From assembly GCA_032158295.1 (NCBI GenBank), contig CM063247.1, forward strand, positions 20,126,875 to 20,190,874: 64,000 nt of DNA, in the 5' to 3' direction. This document shows, piece after piece, positions 12,791 to 24,693 of the stretch (positions are counted from its first letter, which is position 1; every line of letters starts with the position of its first letter). The stretch comes from Pycnopodia helianthoides. Lineage: Eukaryota > Echinodermata > Asteroidea > Forcipulatida > Asteriidae. Under the pieces are notes generated by a model. It was given only the letters and a program-made list of their open reading frames with translations, was not told the DNA's origin and ran no database searches. The translations under genes were made by a program, and so were the position numbers.

Positions 12791-13433
12791 TGCGTGAGTA
12801 AGATCGGAAGAGAGATAGAGGACATCCTCTGCACTCACTGAGAGCGACACGTGAGGTCAAAAATCTTGATATTGTTCCACAGTTACACAACGGTCTATTG
12901 TTGACTGGTCAGTTTATTTGCTTCCTGATGCGTGTGGGAAGGCAAAGGGTCCAGTAATTGGCGATTGCACGTTTCATAAATGTGTAATGGTCGGTTACAA
13001 AATATTGATTGAAATTCCACCAGTGACCAACTTATTGATCAGGCACACCATTTATCTTTTTGTCGGTGTTGTCTGTACTAATTAAAAAAAGGCATTCCTT
13101 CAAGAGACTTTGGGTCTTTTTTTTAATGCATCTCCATAAATGTGTCTTCTCTTTTGTGTCTTTAAGTTTAACCAACTGGATGGCGAAGATTGCTTCACAA
13201 TTCTTCTGTCACAAATCTTCTGTGTAAATTGACCAGCTATTAGGTGAGATGTCCATTCATAAAGAAACAAGTGGAAACGACAAATTATTTAGATAGAATC
13301 GACTTGAACTGAACATGTCCCTGAAAACACAGACGGCAATGTCCGATCTTCTCTGGGTCTCCTGACCAAATTGATTTTTGTTCGACCGAATTCAATCAAA
13401 CCACCTCACCTCGTACTAGGTATATAGCCGGCT

Positions 13434-13623
13434 CTCATTATAGAGAGAACCGTTATAAAGAGGTTCTGCTCATAAAGGGTAGGCCTACATTCGGATTATC
13501 ATTACTGCTTTGTGTTCCTTTGTATTGCTGTCCTCTTATAACAATGTTCCTGTAATAGTTCCCCAGTAAGTTCACCAGTCCCGGTGAATTCGCCAGTCCC
13601 AGCGAATAGGTTATAATGAGAAT
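13434..13623. repeat. possible MITE with TCTCATTATA ends
   Basis: GGCTCTCATTATAGAGAG at the left faces AGGTTATAATGAGAATC at the right, and inner GTTATAAAGAGG blocks are present. The inverted match is only about 10-12 bp. Confidence 0.4.
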
Positions 13624-14895
13624 CAACTGTACTGTGTTTTTAAAAACTCACCACTGTCCACAGCACAGTGTTTCAATTTGACTTGCCGTTTCGTAATAAG
13701 CAAAACACAAGCACAAATATTACAAAGCACATTTAATAATGATAGGTGTTCAGATTTGTTGTCAAAACAAGGGCTCCGATTTCTATTGGAATTTCTCAAT
13801 GTTGGTTTGGAGAAACTTTCTTGAGAGCTGGATGGATTGATTAAAATAATGTTGGCTCTGCATGCATGGTGTTCCGCAAAGAGAAACCAATAAATTGCTA
13901 ATACCAGCTAAAGACCTGACTTGATATTTATGAAACTAATCAACCTTAGTGCTTTCATTTTCTCATATCAAATTACCCTAAATCAGCGTGGGAAAACGTG
14001 TTCATCATTCCACATAAGGATATTAACCTACAACCAACAACTAATACCGCAAACCTCAATACATGCAATACAATCCGGCCTTGCAAACAACACTGGACAT
14101 GACATTTGTTTGAATGAAGAAATTAGATACATAAACCCATGTATAGCAAAACATGTTAGATGAACAGAATTTGGAGATCCATTTACTTTTTTAAATTTGA
14201 GCTGTTGCAAGTTATGACAGACAAAGCTCTCCATTTTAGGGTATTTCATTGGTTGATTTCAGTACAATGCATCTATTGCAGTCAACCAATGCTGTTGCTC
14301 ATATATCATCACATGCTCATATCATAGAGCAAGCACAGAGTTTAAGGACAAGGGAAAATTCTCCGTAAGCTGAATGCACACACTAACAGTGTGATAATTT
14401 ACTGTGCTCTACTTCAATTTATATTGTCAGAACACATGTGTGGTGGTTCCCCGTTCTCTTTCTTCTTCTTTTTTAGGCTGAAAACAATGCTGTTTAATTT
14501 TTCCTGCATTTTAAAGATTAGAAAGTCTTTGTTGTGCTTTTCTCTTGGGTTTTTCTTGCAAACTCATAGCAAAACATTTACGAGCTCTCTCTGGGTGTTA
14601 TCATAACCTAAACATCCTCAAAAGCATTTCCCGTGCCAAACGTTTGTATCTGTTATCATCGATTGTCATCAACTTCCTTGAAATTGAAGAGACAAATATA
14701 AAACTGTATTTGACAGCATGAGTTGAAATAATGCACATAAGATTTCATAAAAAGAAGCAAACGTTTTTAGCATAATGTTTGAAAACTTCTGCCGCAGAAA
14801 TGCAAGATACAAGTAAAATTGAAAAATAGATAAAAAAAAAAAAAAAATACAATGGAACTTGCTAGCAAATAGTAAGTAAATACAAAACAAATACA
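13624..14895. other. no gene recognised
   Basis: This is AT-rich sequence. The open frames at 13921-14163 (plus) and 14669-14923 (minus, Phe/Leu-rich over A/T runs) have no recognisable domain. Confidence 0.45.
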
Positions 14896-15039
14896 CAGGC
14901 CTCGAATTTCGCCACGGCACCACAGCAATTGCTGTGGGTGCCCTTAAAAACCTTCAATACAAATTCAAATTGTCCTCATTGGGTGCCCTTCATTTTGGGG
15001 AAATTGCCGTGCCCTTTTGAACATGAAGTTTGAGGCCTG
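14896..15039. mobile_element. AGGCCT-family MITE
   Basis: The ends are AGGCCTCGAATTT and AAGTTTGAGGCCT. Flanks AAATACAC and GAATACAC form a likely 8-bp target duplication (7 of 8). An internal hairpin GGCACCACAGCAATTGCTGT is present. It is related to 16468, 30850, 51820 and 59266. Confidence 0.75.
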
Positions 15040-15902
15040 AATACACCCACAAGAAGTTTTTCTGTTTGATTTTATCAAATGATCAGAAATAAATAAAAAG
15101 GTCAGCTGGTTTTAGAATTAACAACCTTTAATGTTTGGTGTGGTTTTTTTTTTAACTGGGATAAGCAGTCATTAAAAAAAACACTAACATCAAAGCTTTA
15201 TCTATTCAAAGTAAGACACCATCTCCATACAAAACAAGGTGAAACCAGTGTACATTAAAAAAACAAAAATCACAAATCTATTTTAGTAGAAAACAAATCA
15301 CAAATCTATTTTGGTAAAATACCAACGGCAGTCGCACGCTGTCCAAGTAATTTTCGACACATATCTCATCAACAGGTTCCCATACAACAGGACCAATTCA
15401 GCTGATTTTTTTTTCCACCAGGAGTACACGAGATAACCAACCCATTCCATTTTTGAACAACATAATGCTGATTAGCATCACCATCGGCCTTGTGAATAAA
15501 CTGCTACTTATCTGGAACAGAGGGGCATTGAAAGTGGAGAGGGGGGAGGTTGAAAAAAAGTCGGGGAATACTGCCGAGGGCCTATCACCATGAGGATTGC
15601 TGCAGACCCCCAGGATTATGGGCAGAGAATAATATCTGCAGGCTGTGACTAGACTTCTCAAAGAAGGGGAATTTTGTGGTGAGATTGAAGGGGTGATTTG
15701 GTCTAACAGGTGCACGGGGTGAGGGGAAAATAGTCCAAACCTCAGGAATCAATTTAAAATGATTTAAAACCCTTCATTGGGATATCAAAAAATATGGAGA
15801 GCTATGGAATGGTCCGGTCCTTGCTCTAATGGTCTGGGGAAGTGTGGAGCTCCCAGTGTGGATATTCACACCCCCACTGGGAGATCCCCCAAATGTTTTA
15901 TC
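15040..15902. other. no gene recognised
   Basis: A tandem-like pair (ACAAATCACAAATCTATTTT-type blocks at about 15270-15315) is visible. The 105-codon minus frame at 15398-15715 is purine/pyrimidine-biased and has no family signature. Confidence 0.4.
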
Positions 15903-16075
15903 ATGCAGAGCTGCCAACATCTGCATCTTACAGTCAGGGAGATTTTAGAATTACATTCAACATAACTGGGCAAAGGTTTCCACAATCAGGGAGATTTTGG
16001 AACTTTTCCAACAGAAAACGGAATGATCAGTTTATTTTCAGGTAACATTCTGCAGAATCAGGGAGAGTTGGCATA
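15903..16075. repeat. CAGGGAGATTTT dispersed repeat, copy 1
   Basis: It shares ordered blocks with 23515-23680: CAGGGAGATTTT repeated twice, AAAGGTTTCCAC, then GGTTTATTTTCAGG-like and TTCTGCAGAATCAG. Its nature is unknown; no terminal repeats were seen. Confidence 0.6.
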
Positions 16076-16467
16076 CATGGTTTGTGCTCTGTGTGGTGCA
16101 ATATTGGCCATCATTAGGAACAACCAGACAGCAGAACACATTATGCAGAAAGGCTGCTTATCATTCTCTACGCAGGAAACAAAAGTTATTGCCTGTATGT
16201 CAATTCTCATGGTAAAGATTTTTTTAAAAACAATTTACAGCAAAATCTGAGCAGGTCACTGTCGACCCGTAGGAGAGTTGGCATGGAATGAAAGGGCTAC
16301 AAAATTAAATGGTTCTCACGCACGTCACCATTTGGCCGTCAACCGGTAAGCGTATAAAATTCACACGACCCTGTATTGTAATACAGGATGTGTACATCCA
16401 GGGACATTGACTCCCAAAATGGTGCCACCAAGATTATTGAGATGATGACGTTAGGTGAGTGAGTTGG

Positions 16468-16886
16468 CAGGCCTGGAAGTACACAGAGGCAACGGAAGCC
16501 ATGTCATTGCCCAAGTCTAGGCCTTGGTGCCCCTTCAAAAGATTCCCATAGACTTTCAGATTTTCATTTCATTTATTAATTCTGGTTGTGAAGCCAAGGA
16601 CTCTCAGAAAGCGAACCTAATCACTATCCTAGTCAAGAACCCCGTGGAGAGAAGATAATGAAGGAAGTTTTCAGTTTTAAGTGTGGGAGGAAAACCCCAG
16701 AGAAATATTCCAGGGAAAACCCGGACCCACGCAATCAGGCAGGGCAGGGCGGTGTGATTTGAACTTGGGTCCCCAGAGGTGGAAGGCAAGGCAAGATACC
16801 ACTATGCCAACCTGATTTTCCACTGGAAGTGCCTTTTACAAAATAAAAAATAGCTTTGCCTTCTCAAAGATGAAACTCCAGGCCTG
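16468..16886. mobile_element. AGGCCT-family MITE interrupted by a SINE
   Basis: The left end CAGGCCTGGAAGT and right end ACTCCAGGCCTG are near-perfect inverted repeats. Flanks GAGTTGGC and GAGTTGGG form a 7-of-8 target duplication just outside AGGCCT. The interior is split at 16566-16813 by a SINE. Confidence 0.85.
16566..16813 (-). mobile_element. tRNA-derived SINE nested in the MITE
   Basis: The minus strand begins AGGTTGGCATAGTGGTATC (A box) and has a B-box-like AAGTTCAAATCACACC, then GGGTTTTCCTCCCACAC and an A/T-rich end. It is bracketed by the 7-bp target duplication GATTTTC at 16559-16565 and 16814-16820, which fixes both ends. Confidence 0.85.
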
Positions 16887-17835
16887 AGTTGGGTCAATAG
16901 GCTCGGATACACGTTTTGTGCAATTCTGTCATTTACTCTCTGTCCTTGTAACATAAAAAGAGCACAAAAGTGTTTTCCACCAGCTTCATTTTCTCTCAAA
17001 CCCACAGTATCAACCAGCTCACCCTAGACACTACATGTACCCAGAAACAAACAGGTTTGATTTGGGTTTAAGTCACCCATCACATTAACAAGAGCCTCCA
17101 GGGTCCGAAGTCCAACTCCTTTGGTATCCTGGACACAAACACACCCTTAAAGTTCCCCTGATAATGGGCCAGACAGACCACTCCACCATCAAAGAATAGT
17201 TGTTGTAAGGGCTGAAAGGCCTGAAAAAGGGACCAAAGAGCAATCAACCCTCACTGAAGGGTACATGCTCATATTCCTGCGGTCACTTCAAATAAAAACC
17301 CTGGCGACCTTTATGTTCATTTCTGTTTGTCATCTGTCTCACTGATTATTTGCAGGATTTATTTGTGGTGTACGGCAGCACACCTTCCCAACGTGTTTAC
17401 TTGTATTTTTGGAAGGAATAAATGACCACAATGGAGCTGTTTTTTCTATTGTATTTGCTGCGAGATGAAAACACGGCTGGTGAAGGCCCAAGGGTTTGAT
17501 ACGCTCCGCTGTCAACACCTGAAAGTTGTGATAACCCGGGCAGTGTTACATGACAGTTGGAAAGTGATAACAAAAAACACTTCACCAGAAATTTTGAAAG
17601 TGAAAACCACAACCACATCTCAACTGATAAAACAAAAAAATAAAAATCTAAACTTTCATTCTATTGCAAAATTTAGTTTCATAGAGTGGTGCTTGTATAA
17701 AGTAAAAACAGCAATACTCTCTGGATAAATTTGGGAGTGATTACTTAACTGCAATAACAAGAATTAAACCGACGAATGATCAGGAAGTTTTCTTGGGTTA
17801 TTACTTTTCTAAACCTTAAGGGAACTTCTAAGAAT
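16887..17835. other. no gene recognised
   Basis: I see no domain, RNA gene or clear repeat here. The open frames at 17397-17618 (minus) and 17465-17728 (plus) overlap each other and carry no known motif. Confidence 0.45.
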
Positions 17836-18235
17836 CAGGGCTTGACTTAGGGAAAAAATCCACAAAACCGCAGGGGCTTGTAGCTCAAAATTGTTACAGG
17901 ACGAACTTTCTTTTTTTTTTTTGTACAAGACCAGAATAAAAATGAGAAAAACATACAATTTAACAGATAAACAGATAAACTGTTTTTATCTGAACAAGTA
18001 TTAAGAGAAGATTAATCTCATTTGGTTTATGGGTAAGTGTACTTTTTGATACCCACCAGAATAAAAAAATATTTATCGGACTCAAAGACAACATTTGAAA
18101 ACCTTGTTTTTTAAATCAATGGCTATACACAGTGTAGTATTATTGTTCAGCTGAAAAACACAAGACCTGACGGACTAGTCCGATGCTAAAAACACTGGCC
18201 TAGGGCCTGCGGTCCAGTGCAACTTTGAAGCCCTG
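17836..18235. mobile_element. 400-bp hAT-like MITE with CAGGGCTT ends
   Basis: It starts CAGGGCTTGACTTAGG and ends AACTTTGAAGCCCTG. Subterminal blocks also face each other (AACCGCAGGGGCTTG against GGCCTGCGGTCCAGTG). No open frame is present. No convincing 8-bp duplication flanks it, so the superfamily is inferred from the ends only. Confidence 0.65.
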
Positions 18236-18654
18236 AAATTACAAAAATCATATTATCGAGGAATGATCATGCAGTATTTTTTCGGGTTTTCTACCTCTCT
18301 GAACTTTAAGTGAACTTCATACATGATAAAATCAAAGCATCATATTATGAGGAAGTGCTGTGCACACTTGTGCGCAATGTTTATGGTCCATGGCAAAAAC
18401 TTGTCAACACTGTAAATCTGTAAACAAAAGTTTTTTCCCCTGAGTAAAAAAACATTTCTGGTTAGAAAGGAACTTACCTTGAAAAAAAGCACAGGTAACC
18501 CACAAGCGGAAATGTTTGCAACTCGTTTGCCTTCACTGTCCTTCTTACTAGAAACTGCACACAAAACTGCTCCACCAACTGATTGGTCTTAATGGATGTG
18601 GACAATCCTGTAAAAAATGGAGGACAATAATAAAGAAAGTAATTTTAGTCAGAC

Positions 18655-18999
18655 TTAAAGGTATTGTACAAAGGTATTGGTAACAGCTCAAAATCAGTGT
18701 CCACATTTTGTGTGATTAAACATATGCATGAACAAACAAACCTGTGAAAGTTCGAGCTCAATCGGTCATCGAGGTCACGAGAAAATAGTGAAAAGAGATC
18801 TTATGTGTTTTCTGTTTTTTCAAATTATCGCGCACGATAATTACTATTGTTTTACTCGTTTCTCAGAAACGATAGCATTTTAGGCAGAAATATTTTAAGG
18901 AACCCTTTCTACCACTACTTACTTTAAATCATGTAAGCTATGTGTGAATCTGTGAACATTGTGTTTTTCGATCTTACCAATAGTGTACAGGGCCTTTAA
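18655..18999. mobile_element. TTAA-flanked MITE
   Basis: It is bounded by TTAAAGGTATTGTACAAAGG on the left and TAGTGTACAGGGCCTTTAA on the right, with TTAA at both edges. The interior block AACAAACCTGTGAAAGTTCG is shared with the copies at 155, 22151, 43521 and 45362. Confidence 0.85.
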
Positions 19000-19024
19000 T
19001 AATAATAGTAGTACTTAGTAAATT

Positions 19025-19262
19025 TAATAATACTGTGGTCAAGTGGTTACACTGCAGGACTTGCAATCACAAAGTTGGTGGTTCGAATCCGAACACGCTA
19101 ACTGCTTATTTCACAATGACTAGAATAAGTATTGTCGACTAGTTTTCTGATCACAATTCATTGGTTTACGCATATCATAATCTGCTGATTTCACAATGCC
19201 TAGAATAAGTATTGTCGTCTAGCTACCGAATCACAATTTATTGATTTGTGCAGTTCACAATC
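19025..19262 (+). mobile_element. tRNA-derived SINE with an 80-bp tandem tail
   Basis: A box GTGGTCAAGTGGTTACACTG and B box GGTTCGAATCC lie at 19032-19090. They are followed by two 80-bp tandem units starting at 19102 and 19182 (CTGCTTATTTCACAATGACT against CTGCTGATTTCACAATGCCT). It is not a real tRNA gene, as no acceptor stem closes the cloverleaf. Confidence 0.65.
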
Positions 19263-19599
19263 ATAGACATTAAACCAATGTTTGCATGAAAGAGACTGGC
19301 TGTTGCCAGCTTGGCGTTTATATGCCCTTGTGGGGTCCTTTGCCGATTTTGTTTGTCGGGAAGATCATCTAAACGAGCAAAACAAAAATTTGTAAAGCGC
19401 CATCTATTTATGACCAAACTTATTCTGAGGCGCTGGAAAAAGAAAAGGAAAAGAAAAAATGTACATCACAAAATACTTAGAACTACAAATACAAAGCATA
19501 TGAGGTACATGTATGTCATTTTTAAGAGCACAATAAAGATAGATTTACAAGCACTAAAAATAAAGTGGATAAACACAACGTGTAGACATCAGTCATAAG

Positions 19600-19747
19600 C
19601 AATGCTGAACAGTGATTTCAGCATGCTTTTCAAATTGTCCAAAGATTCTATAGCTCGGATATTTAACGGTAAAGAGTTCCAGAGTTTGGGAGCAGATACA
19701 AAAAAGGCATGATTGCCATAAAATGTGGTTGCTTTAGAAACAGTTAG
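19600..19747 (-). pseudogene. LINE reverse transcriptase C-terminal fragment
   Basis: Minus-strand translation gives NHAFFVSAPKLWNSLP, then NIRAIESLDNLKSMLKSLFS. This is the typical C-terminal signature of CR1/L2-type non-LTR reverse transcriptases (x-APxLWNxLP-xxIR, then a short helix). The rest of the element is absent, as expected for a 5'-truncated copy. Confidence 0.75.
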
Positions 19748-19749
19748 AG

Positions 19750-20448
19750 GAAGTTAGAAGCAACTAATTGTCACTTTTAAAGTTAAAGAAGAAATTTGTA
19801 TTATTTGGTTGGACCAGGGTTGGTTATAGGCCCTAATTGGAAAAAGATCAAGAATAGAGCAACTTTAGTTACACGTATGGTTACAAGCACTTAATAGCCA
19901 CTTTTAAAGTTAAAGAAGAAAATGACTGTCATTATTTGGTTGGCATAGAGTAGCTTGGTTAAAGCAGTGGAAATGTAACATTTTTACGCCACAGTTCTCA
20001 ATGCTCTAAAGTCTAGTATGTGCAGATCGCGGTCTTCTTGCACAGGGTCCTAGCTTATCCCATGAGTGAATATTAAGCACATGCAAATCCTCCTCCTCTA
20101 ACAAAATTAAATGAAATACTGTATAGTTATTGCATAAAGACATACAGGGCTGACCTAGCCTGTACATTTTGGAAATCAAATTATATTGATATGGTACACG
20201 CATAACGTGTGTACGCGTAACATGTGTATGCCATCCATTCCACACTAAGATTGAAATATGCATGTAGACCATGGACATTTGACTTACAAAGTTAGGCAGG
20301 ATTGAGTGGTGTTTGGGGTAATTATTGAAACTATGGCTCGAGTTTGCCTTCCATATCATTATTTTGATTTCGCATGCACATGTACAAAGTACAATGTACA
20401 TACACCATTGCAAAATGACTGATGTGTGTCAAGCCCACACTTGGCCAT
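19750..20448. other. no gene recognised
   Basis: A direct repeat of TAATTGTCACTTTTAAAGTT-type blocks at about 19767 and 19895 is visible. A 135-codon minus frame at 20006-20413 has no domain I recognise. Confidence 0.4.
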
Positions 20449-20573
20449 CAGGGCCCAAACTCATGGCAGTGCTTACCACTGAATTCTGCGCTTACGGCGT
20501 TCTGTACAGCGCATGATTCTATTGGCAGTAGTCACTGAATTCCGCAGTAAGCACAGCCTTGAAATTGGGCCCA
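20449..20573. mobile_element. 125-bp foldback MITE (short GGGCCC family)
   Basis: It starts CAGGGCCCAAACTCATGGCA and ends GCCTTGAAATTGGGCCCAG. Inner arms GAATTCTGCGCTTACGGCG and ACTGAATTCCGCAGTAAGC match the copy at 7122. Confidence 0.8.
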
Positions 20574-21353
20574 GCTGTGCGCAAATAAGCGGATGTGGCT
20601 GCAGCTTGATCATCATGTGAACATGCATTGAAGCATAGGAGGCCCATAGTAACACCCTTAGCAACAGCCGCAGCCATAGCTGCCAATTCGAACACAGCCT
20701 CGATTTGAGAAATTTCATATTGAGATAAAGTTTCATGTCATTCTATGACAAACACCTGGCCGAGAACAATTTCAAAAACAAGTCTAATGGCTACATAACT
20801 ATTGATTCACCCATACCAAATACCTCTAGTGCTATTTCTATAGCAGTAATTAGCAGCCCTTATCAAAGTCCATGCAGCCGATATAAAATCACATTAACAT
20901 TTATATATATTTCAACAACAAAAATTGCATTTTAGAAGTGCCGATTCTGGTTTTTAATCATCGAGAAAACACTCAAACAAATACAAACTCTTAACTCGTC
21001 CTCTGATAAGTAGATACTTCAGTTCATTTTAAGCCCCCACCACTTCGACATGTCCGTGTACTTACACTGCTTTTGATGTCGACATTTTGAAATTCTGTAT
21101 ATTAACATTTTGTACTATTGTTGCATCATTGCATTTTGGTGAGAATGTAGTTGAATTGAACTTTGGACTTAAAAAATCAACATCAAATCAAGCTCAACAG
21201 TATTATTTGCATTAGCAGTGTCAAGTTTAAAGCACAATGATTACCAATAGCTGTTAATGCAGATTTCTACTTTTTTAAACTCTTTTTTAAAACAATTCCT
21301 TTTTTTAAACTTCAATACTTAGAACTGCACCTTTTTTCCACCAATGCTGTGCT
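20574..21353. other. no gene recognised; fragment of the GCCAATTCG repeat at about 20680-20713
   Basis: CAGCCGCAGCCATAGCTGCC followed by AATTCGAACACAGCC resembles one end of the inverted-repeat element at 58361. The rest is AT-rich with no signal. Confidence 0.4.
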
Positions 21354-21727
21354 TTAAAGGCAAAGTATACCTTCGGTTTTTTAATCCTTTTGATTGTTTT
21401 AATCTTATATAATTGTACACACATATAATAAAACCAACCTGTGAAAATTTCCTTACAAAAAGTGGTAGCGTTTCCCTTTTATATCGCCGAACATCTAGAA
21501 CAACTATGTCCACACAGGAAGAATAATCCGTAATTGGAATACACAATCTGAGAAAATGTTCATGCAGAAAAGTTTCTCAGATTGAAATGTTTTTTAATCC
21601 CTCTTTCTTAAACCACATTCCTTAGAAGGGAATCGTTTTTAAACATGTTATAAGTTATCAACAGCTGCAGTGCTTCTTACCGAATAAGTTTGTATTGTCC
21701 TTAATTAAAGGTATACCCTCCCTTTAA
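21354..21727. mobile_element. TTAA-flanked MITE, GTATACC subfamily
   Basis: The ends are TTAAAGGCAAAGTATACC and GGTATACCCTCCCTTTAA, 18-bp inverted repeats with three mismatches, with TTAA at each edge. The interior matches 24341 along most of its length (AATTGGAATACACAATCTG, TCTCAGATTGAAATG, TTATCAACAGCTG). Confidence 0.85.
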
Positions 21728-22150
21728 TGCTGAAGGAAAAAATGGGAAGTAATACAGTGTGGAAGAAGATGCAAATTCTGGACATACAGTGTTTTAGAAC
21801 TCCCTACAGATCTTTATTCATAGAATCATACTCTCAATAAATGACATTGTTCAGGAATTACAGTTATAGATCTTGTCATAAAAAAATTTTCACATATGAT
21901 TCTCTAATTTACCATAGCCACATGGGGTTATTTCACCAGATGTAACAAAACGTGCTTTTTGAAGCGGGGGAAAAAATCATATACCTTACATTATGCAATG
22001 AGTATATGAATTGTCTCGATGAGAAAAGGTCATGACTTTTTGAAAAAAATGCAATGATTCTGAAACTAAACAGTTGGATTTTATGGATATTGCTGACCAA
22101 CACATTTTGAACTGTGAAACTGTAATTGTTAAGTTGTGTATGAATTTTCC

Positions 22151-22377
22151 TTCAAGCACATGTACAACATTGGTAATTTTCAAAGACTAGAATCCGCACT
22201 TTACAGGACCCCAACATATACGTAAAAATTTTGTTAAAACTGTGAAATGTTAAGCTCAATCAGTCTTTGGAGTCATGAGAAGACATGAGTGAAATACCCC
22301 AGTAAATGTTTTCACTATTTTCAAACATCAGGTATATTTATACTTTCAATCTTACCAATGTTGTGCACACCCTTTAA
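22151..22377. mobile_element. internally deleted TTAA-type MITE
   Basis: The left end TTCAAGCACATGTACAACAT faces the right end ATGTTGTGCACACCCTTTAA. The right TTAA is intact and the left has decayed to TTCA. The interior is a shortened version of the 155 copy. Confidence 0.7.
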
Positions 22378-22779
22378 GAGGAAACAGGACACATGAGTGA
22401 AAGTTGCCATTCAGATATTATCGTTTGATTCGCTTCCTCAATTATTTCTGAACTTGATGATTTTAACACATTACAAAACTTTCCTTTCCGAACAACGCAA
22501 AGGTCATCACGCATGTTGATATCATTCAATAGCTTTTAACAGTGGTTAGAAATCGATGTGTTATTTCTGTCATTTTTGTAAATGCTCCACTGTTTACTTC
22601 TTCTTCTTTTTTCTTCTTTTTTCTTTTTTAAATAACAGAGTATTAAAAACAAATCATTCATTCTAGTACAACACGTCTTAAATTGGGCAGTTTTCCAATT
22701 CGCCCATCTCCCACGAACACCGTTAAGCCCCTTTGACATTTCAGCATCCTGCAATCTCAGAAACCATCAAATTTATAAC
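22378..22779. other. no gene recognised
   Basis: Only a TTCTTC-type pyrimidine microsatellite at about 22597-22630 stands out. Confidence 0.45.
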
Positions 22780-22905
22780 TCAGTCTGAGGGAAATTCCTC
22801 TATCTTCCTGTCACAGGGACACAAGGCAGGGAAACCCGGGCCTCGAACCCAGAGCAGGCCCCTCAAGTTCCGACCACTGAGATGACGTTTCACTGGGCTT
22901 GGCTG
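22780..22905 (-). mobile_element. tRNA-like SINE head
   Basis: The minus strand shows TCTCAGTGGTCGGAACTTG followed by a B-box-like TGGGTTCGAGGCCC. It lacks a closing acceptor stem and is probably a SINE rather than a tRNA gene. Confidence 0.5.
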
Positions 22906-23514
22906 TTCCGTTAATTAGTGGTAATCAATACAACTAAAGTGCCCCCAGACTGTTTGGGTAACCAAGGAGGGGTGTTTAGCGGGGCTAAACCTCAATAAAC
23001 TTATGGCTGCCAGCCAAATATCTTTTCATATGCCCTTTTTTATCTCAGGTTCACACAAATAGTGGATTGCTCTTGAAAGCTGAATGAATCCAATCAAGCC
23101 CACGCCCAAAATACGTTTTTGAGCATGGCGGAAGGAAGGGGGGCAGTGATAAATTTCAAACGTGACTGTTTGGCTTACTTGATGTAATTGTATGTTTTTG
23201 GACCTTTTCCATTTGACTGTATATGACCTGTTTGTTAGACATCTGTTTTGAATAAACTCTCTCAACCTAGCAAGTAATGAACCACATACATTTTGTGAGA
23301 AAAACGTTGACAAAGTTAAATCCATGGATGGGGGGGGGGGGGGGGTGGGGGAGGTTACTGTACAAGAAAACTTAGAGTTCACAAACCACATAAAACTTGT
23401 TGACAATTCAATGGTAACATAAGGTTGTCTGTCAATATTACAAACATTTCTATAAATTTTCTTCCCAAAGAATGGTGAGTAATGTTTGCATTACAGAGCT
23501 GCATAAATTTGGGC
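22906..23514. other. no gene recognised; long G-run at 23329-23352
   Basis: The minus-strand 126-codon frame at 23026-23406 crosses the G-run as a Pro tract and has no family signature. Confidence 0.45.
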
Positions 23515-23680
23515 CTTGCAATCAGGGAGATTTCGTACAACAATCAAGGAGACATTTAAAATTTATTCAACACAAAAAGTTTCCACGGGGAGATTTTCAA
23601 ATTTGTTCATCAGAATAATGGAAAGACTGGTTTATTTTCAGGGAGCTTTCTGCAGAATCAGTGAAAGTTATCAGTTCTTG
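23515..23680. repeat. CAGGGAGATTT dispersed repeat, copy 2
   Basis: It has the same ordered blocks as 15903-16075: CAATCAGGGAGATTT, AAGTTTCCACGGGG, GGTTTATTTTCAGGGAG, TTCTGCAGAATCAG. Neighbouring bases differ, so this is an old dispersed family. Confidence 0.6.
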
Positions 23681-24340
23681 CACTATTTCAAAATGGATAT
23701 AGTACCCTCACTATAAATTTTTTTCTAAAACTATATCTTACATTTTTAGCTGGCAACTGATGCTGACAATCACAAGCGCATTGTTTTAAAGTTTGACTTT
23801 GTGCAGCCATGGAGGTAGCAATAGGTGCAGCCAAACGTTTTGAGGGAGTAGGTAACAGATGTTTAGAAGAACATAACCTACAAATAAATGTGTTCAACAC
23901 AGTGAGTTTAAGACTTCCTTGTCAAACTGTGCAGGAAACATACTGCACAGCAGTGACTTCCTTAATATCCACACAAGGAACACCATAGAGTTGATCACAG
24001 TTTAAGCTTGTCAATGTGTAACAAATACTGTTACGTATTAGCTCACAGTGGGGGATTCACAGGTGACGTTATTACACTTCCTGTTTCATATTGATCTCAA
24101 TTTCAAATACTAAGAAAAGCTGTTTTAGGAAGTTGAGCGGATCAATAAAGGATATACTCTCAATAGAAGAAATATTGTGACGAGTGTTGTCTCTGTGCAA
24201 TAAGACCTTCTCATTGTGACTTGTCAAAATTTACTTTTCTGAGCTTTCTGGGGAGGGGGGAATATTCCTTTAGTTGATTGTTACAATTTTAGGTCTTCAA
24301 TCATGTTACACGGATAGCAAGTCAGCTACAGTGACTGGTT
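23681..24340. other. no gene recognised
   Basis: I see no domain, RNA gene or clear repeat. Confidence 0.45.
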
Positions 24341-24693
24341 TTAGCGGCAAAGTATACCTGTGGTTTTTGGAACCATTTCATTGTTTTAATCCAATATAAA
24401 TATAGACATGTATACAATAAATCCAACCTGTGTAAATTTCATTTCAAAAGGTGAGATATCATGAGTATCTGTTGGGAATCAACAATCCATAATTGGAATA
24501 CACAATTTGTGAAACAGTTCATTTCTCAGATTGAAATGTTTTTGAGTCCCTCTCTCTAAAAGCATATTCCTTAGAAGTGAATCTTTTCGCAACACGTTAT
24601 TCATTATCAACAGCTGTAGTGCTTCTTTACCAAGCAAGTTTTTCTGGCCATTAATTTTTGGAGTAATTACCCAAAGGTATATCCTCCCTTTAA
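24341..24693. mobile_element. TTAA-type MITE, GTATACC subfamily
   Basis: The right end GTATATCCTCCCTTTAA keeps TTAA. The left end is TTAGCGGCAAAGTATACC, with TTAA mutated to TTAG. The interior aligns with 21354. It lies about 670 bp upstream of the piggyBac-type start codon. Confidence 0.8.

Noticed and set aside
20006..20413. 135-codon minus-strand frame
   Set aside because: No domain, signal peptide or codon pattern supports it, and the surroundings are repeats.
23026..23406. 126-codon minus-strand frame
   Set aside because: It crosses a G-run read as poly-Pro and has no recognisable family.
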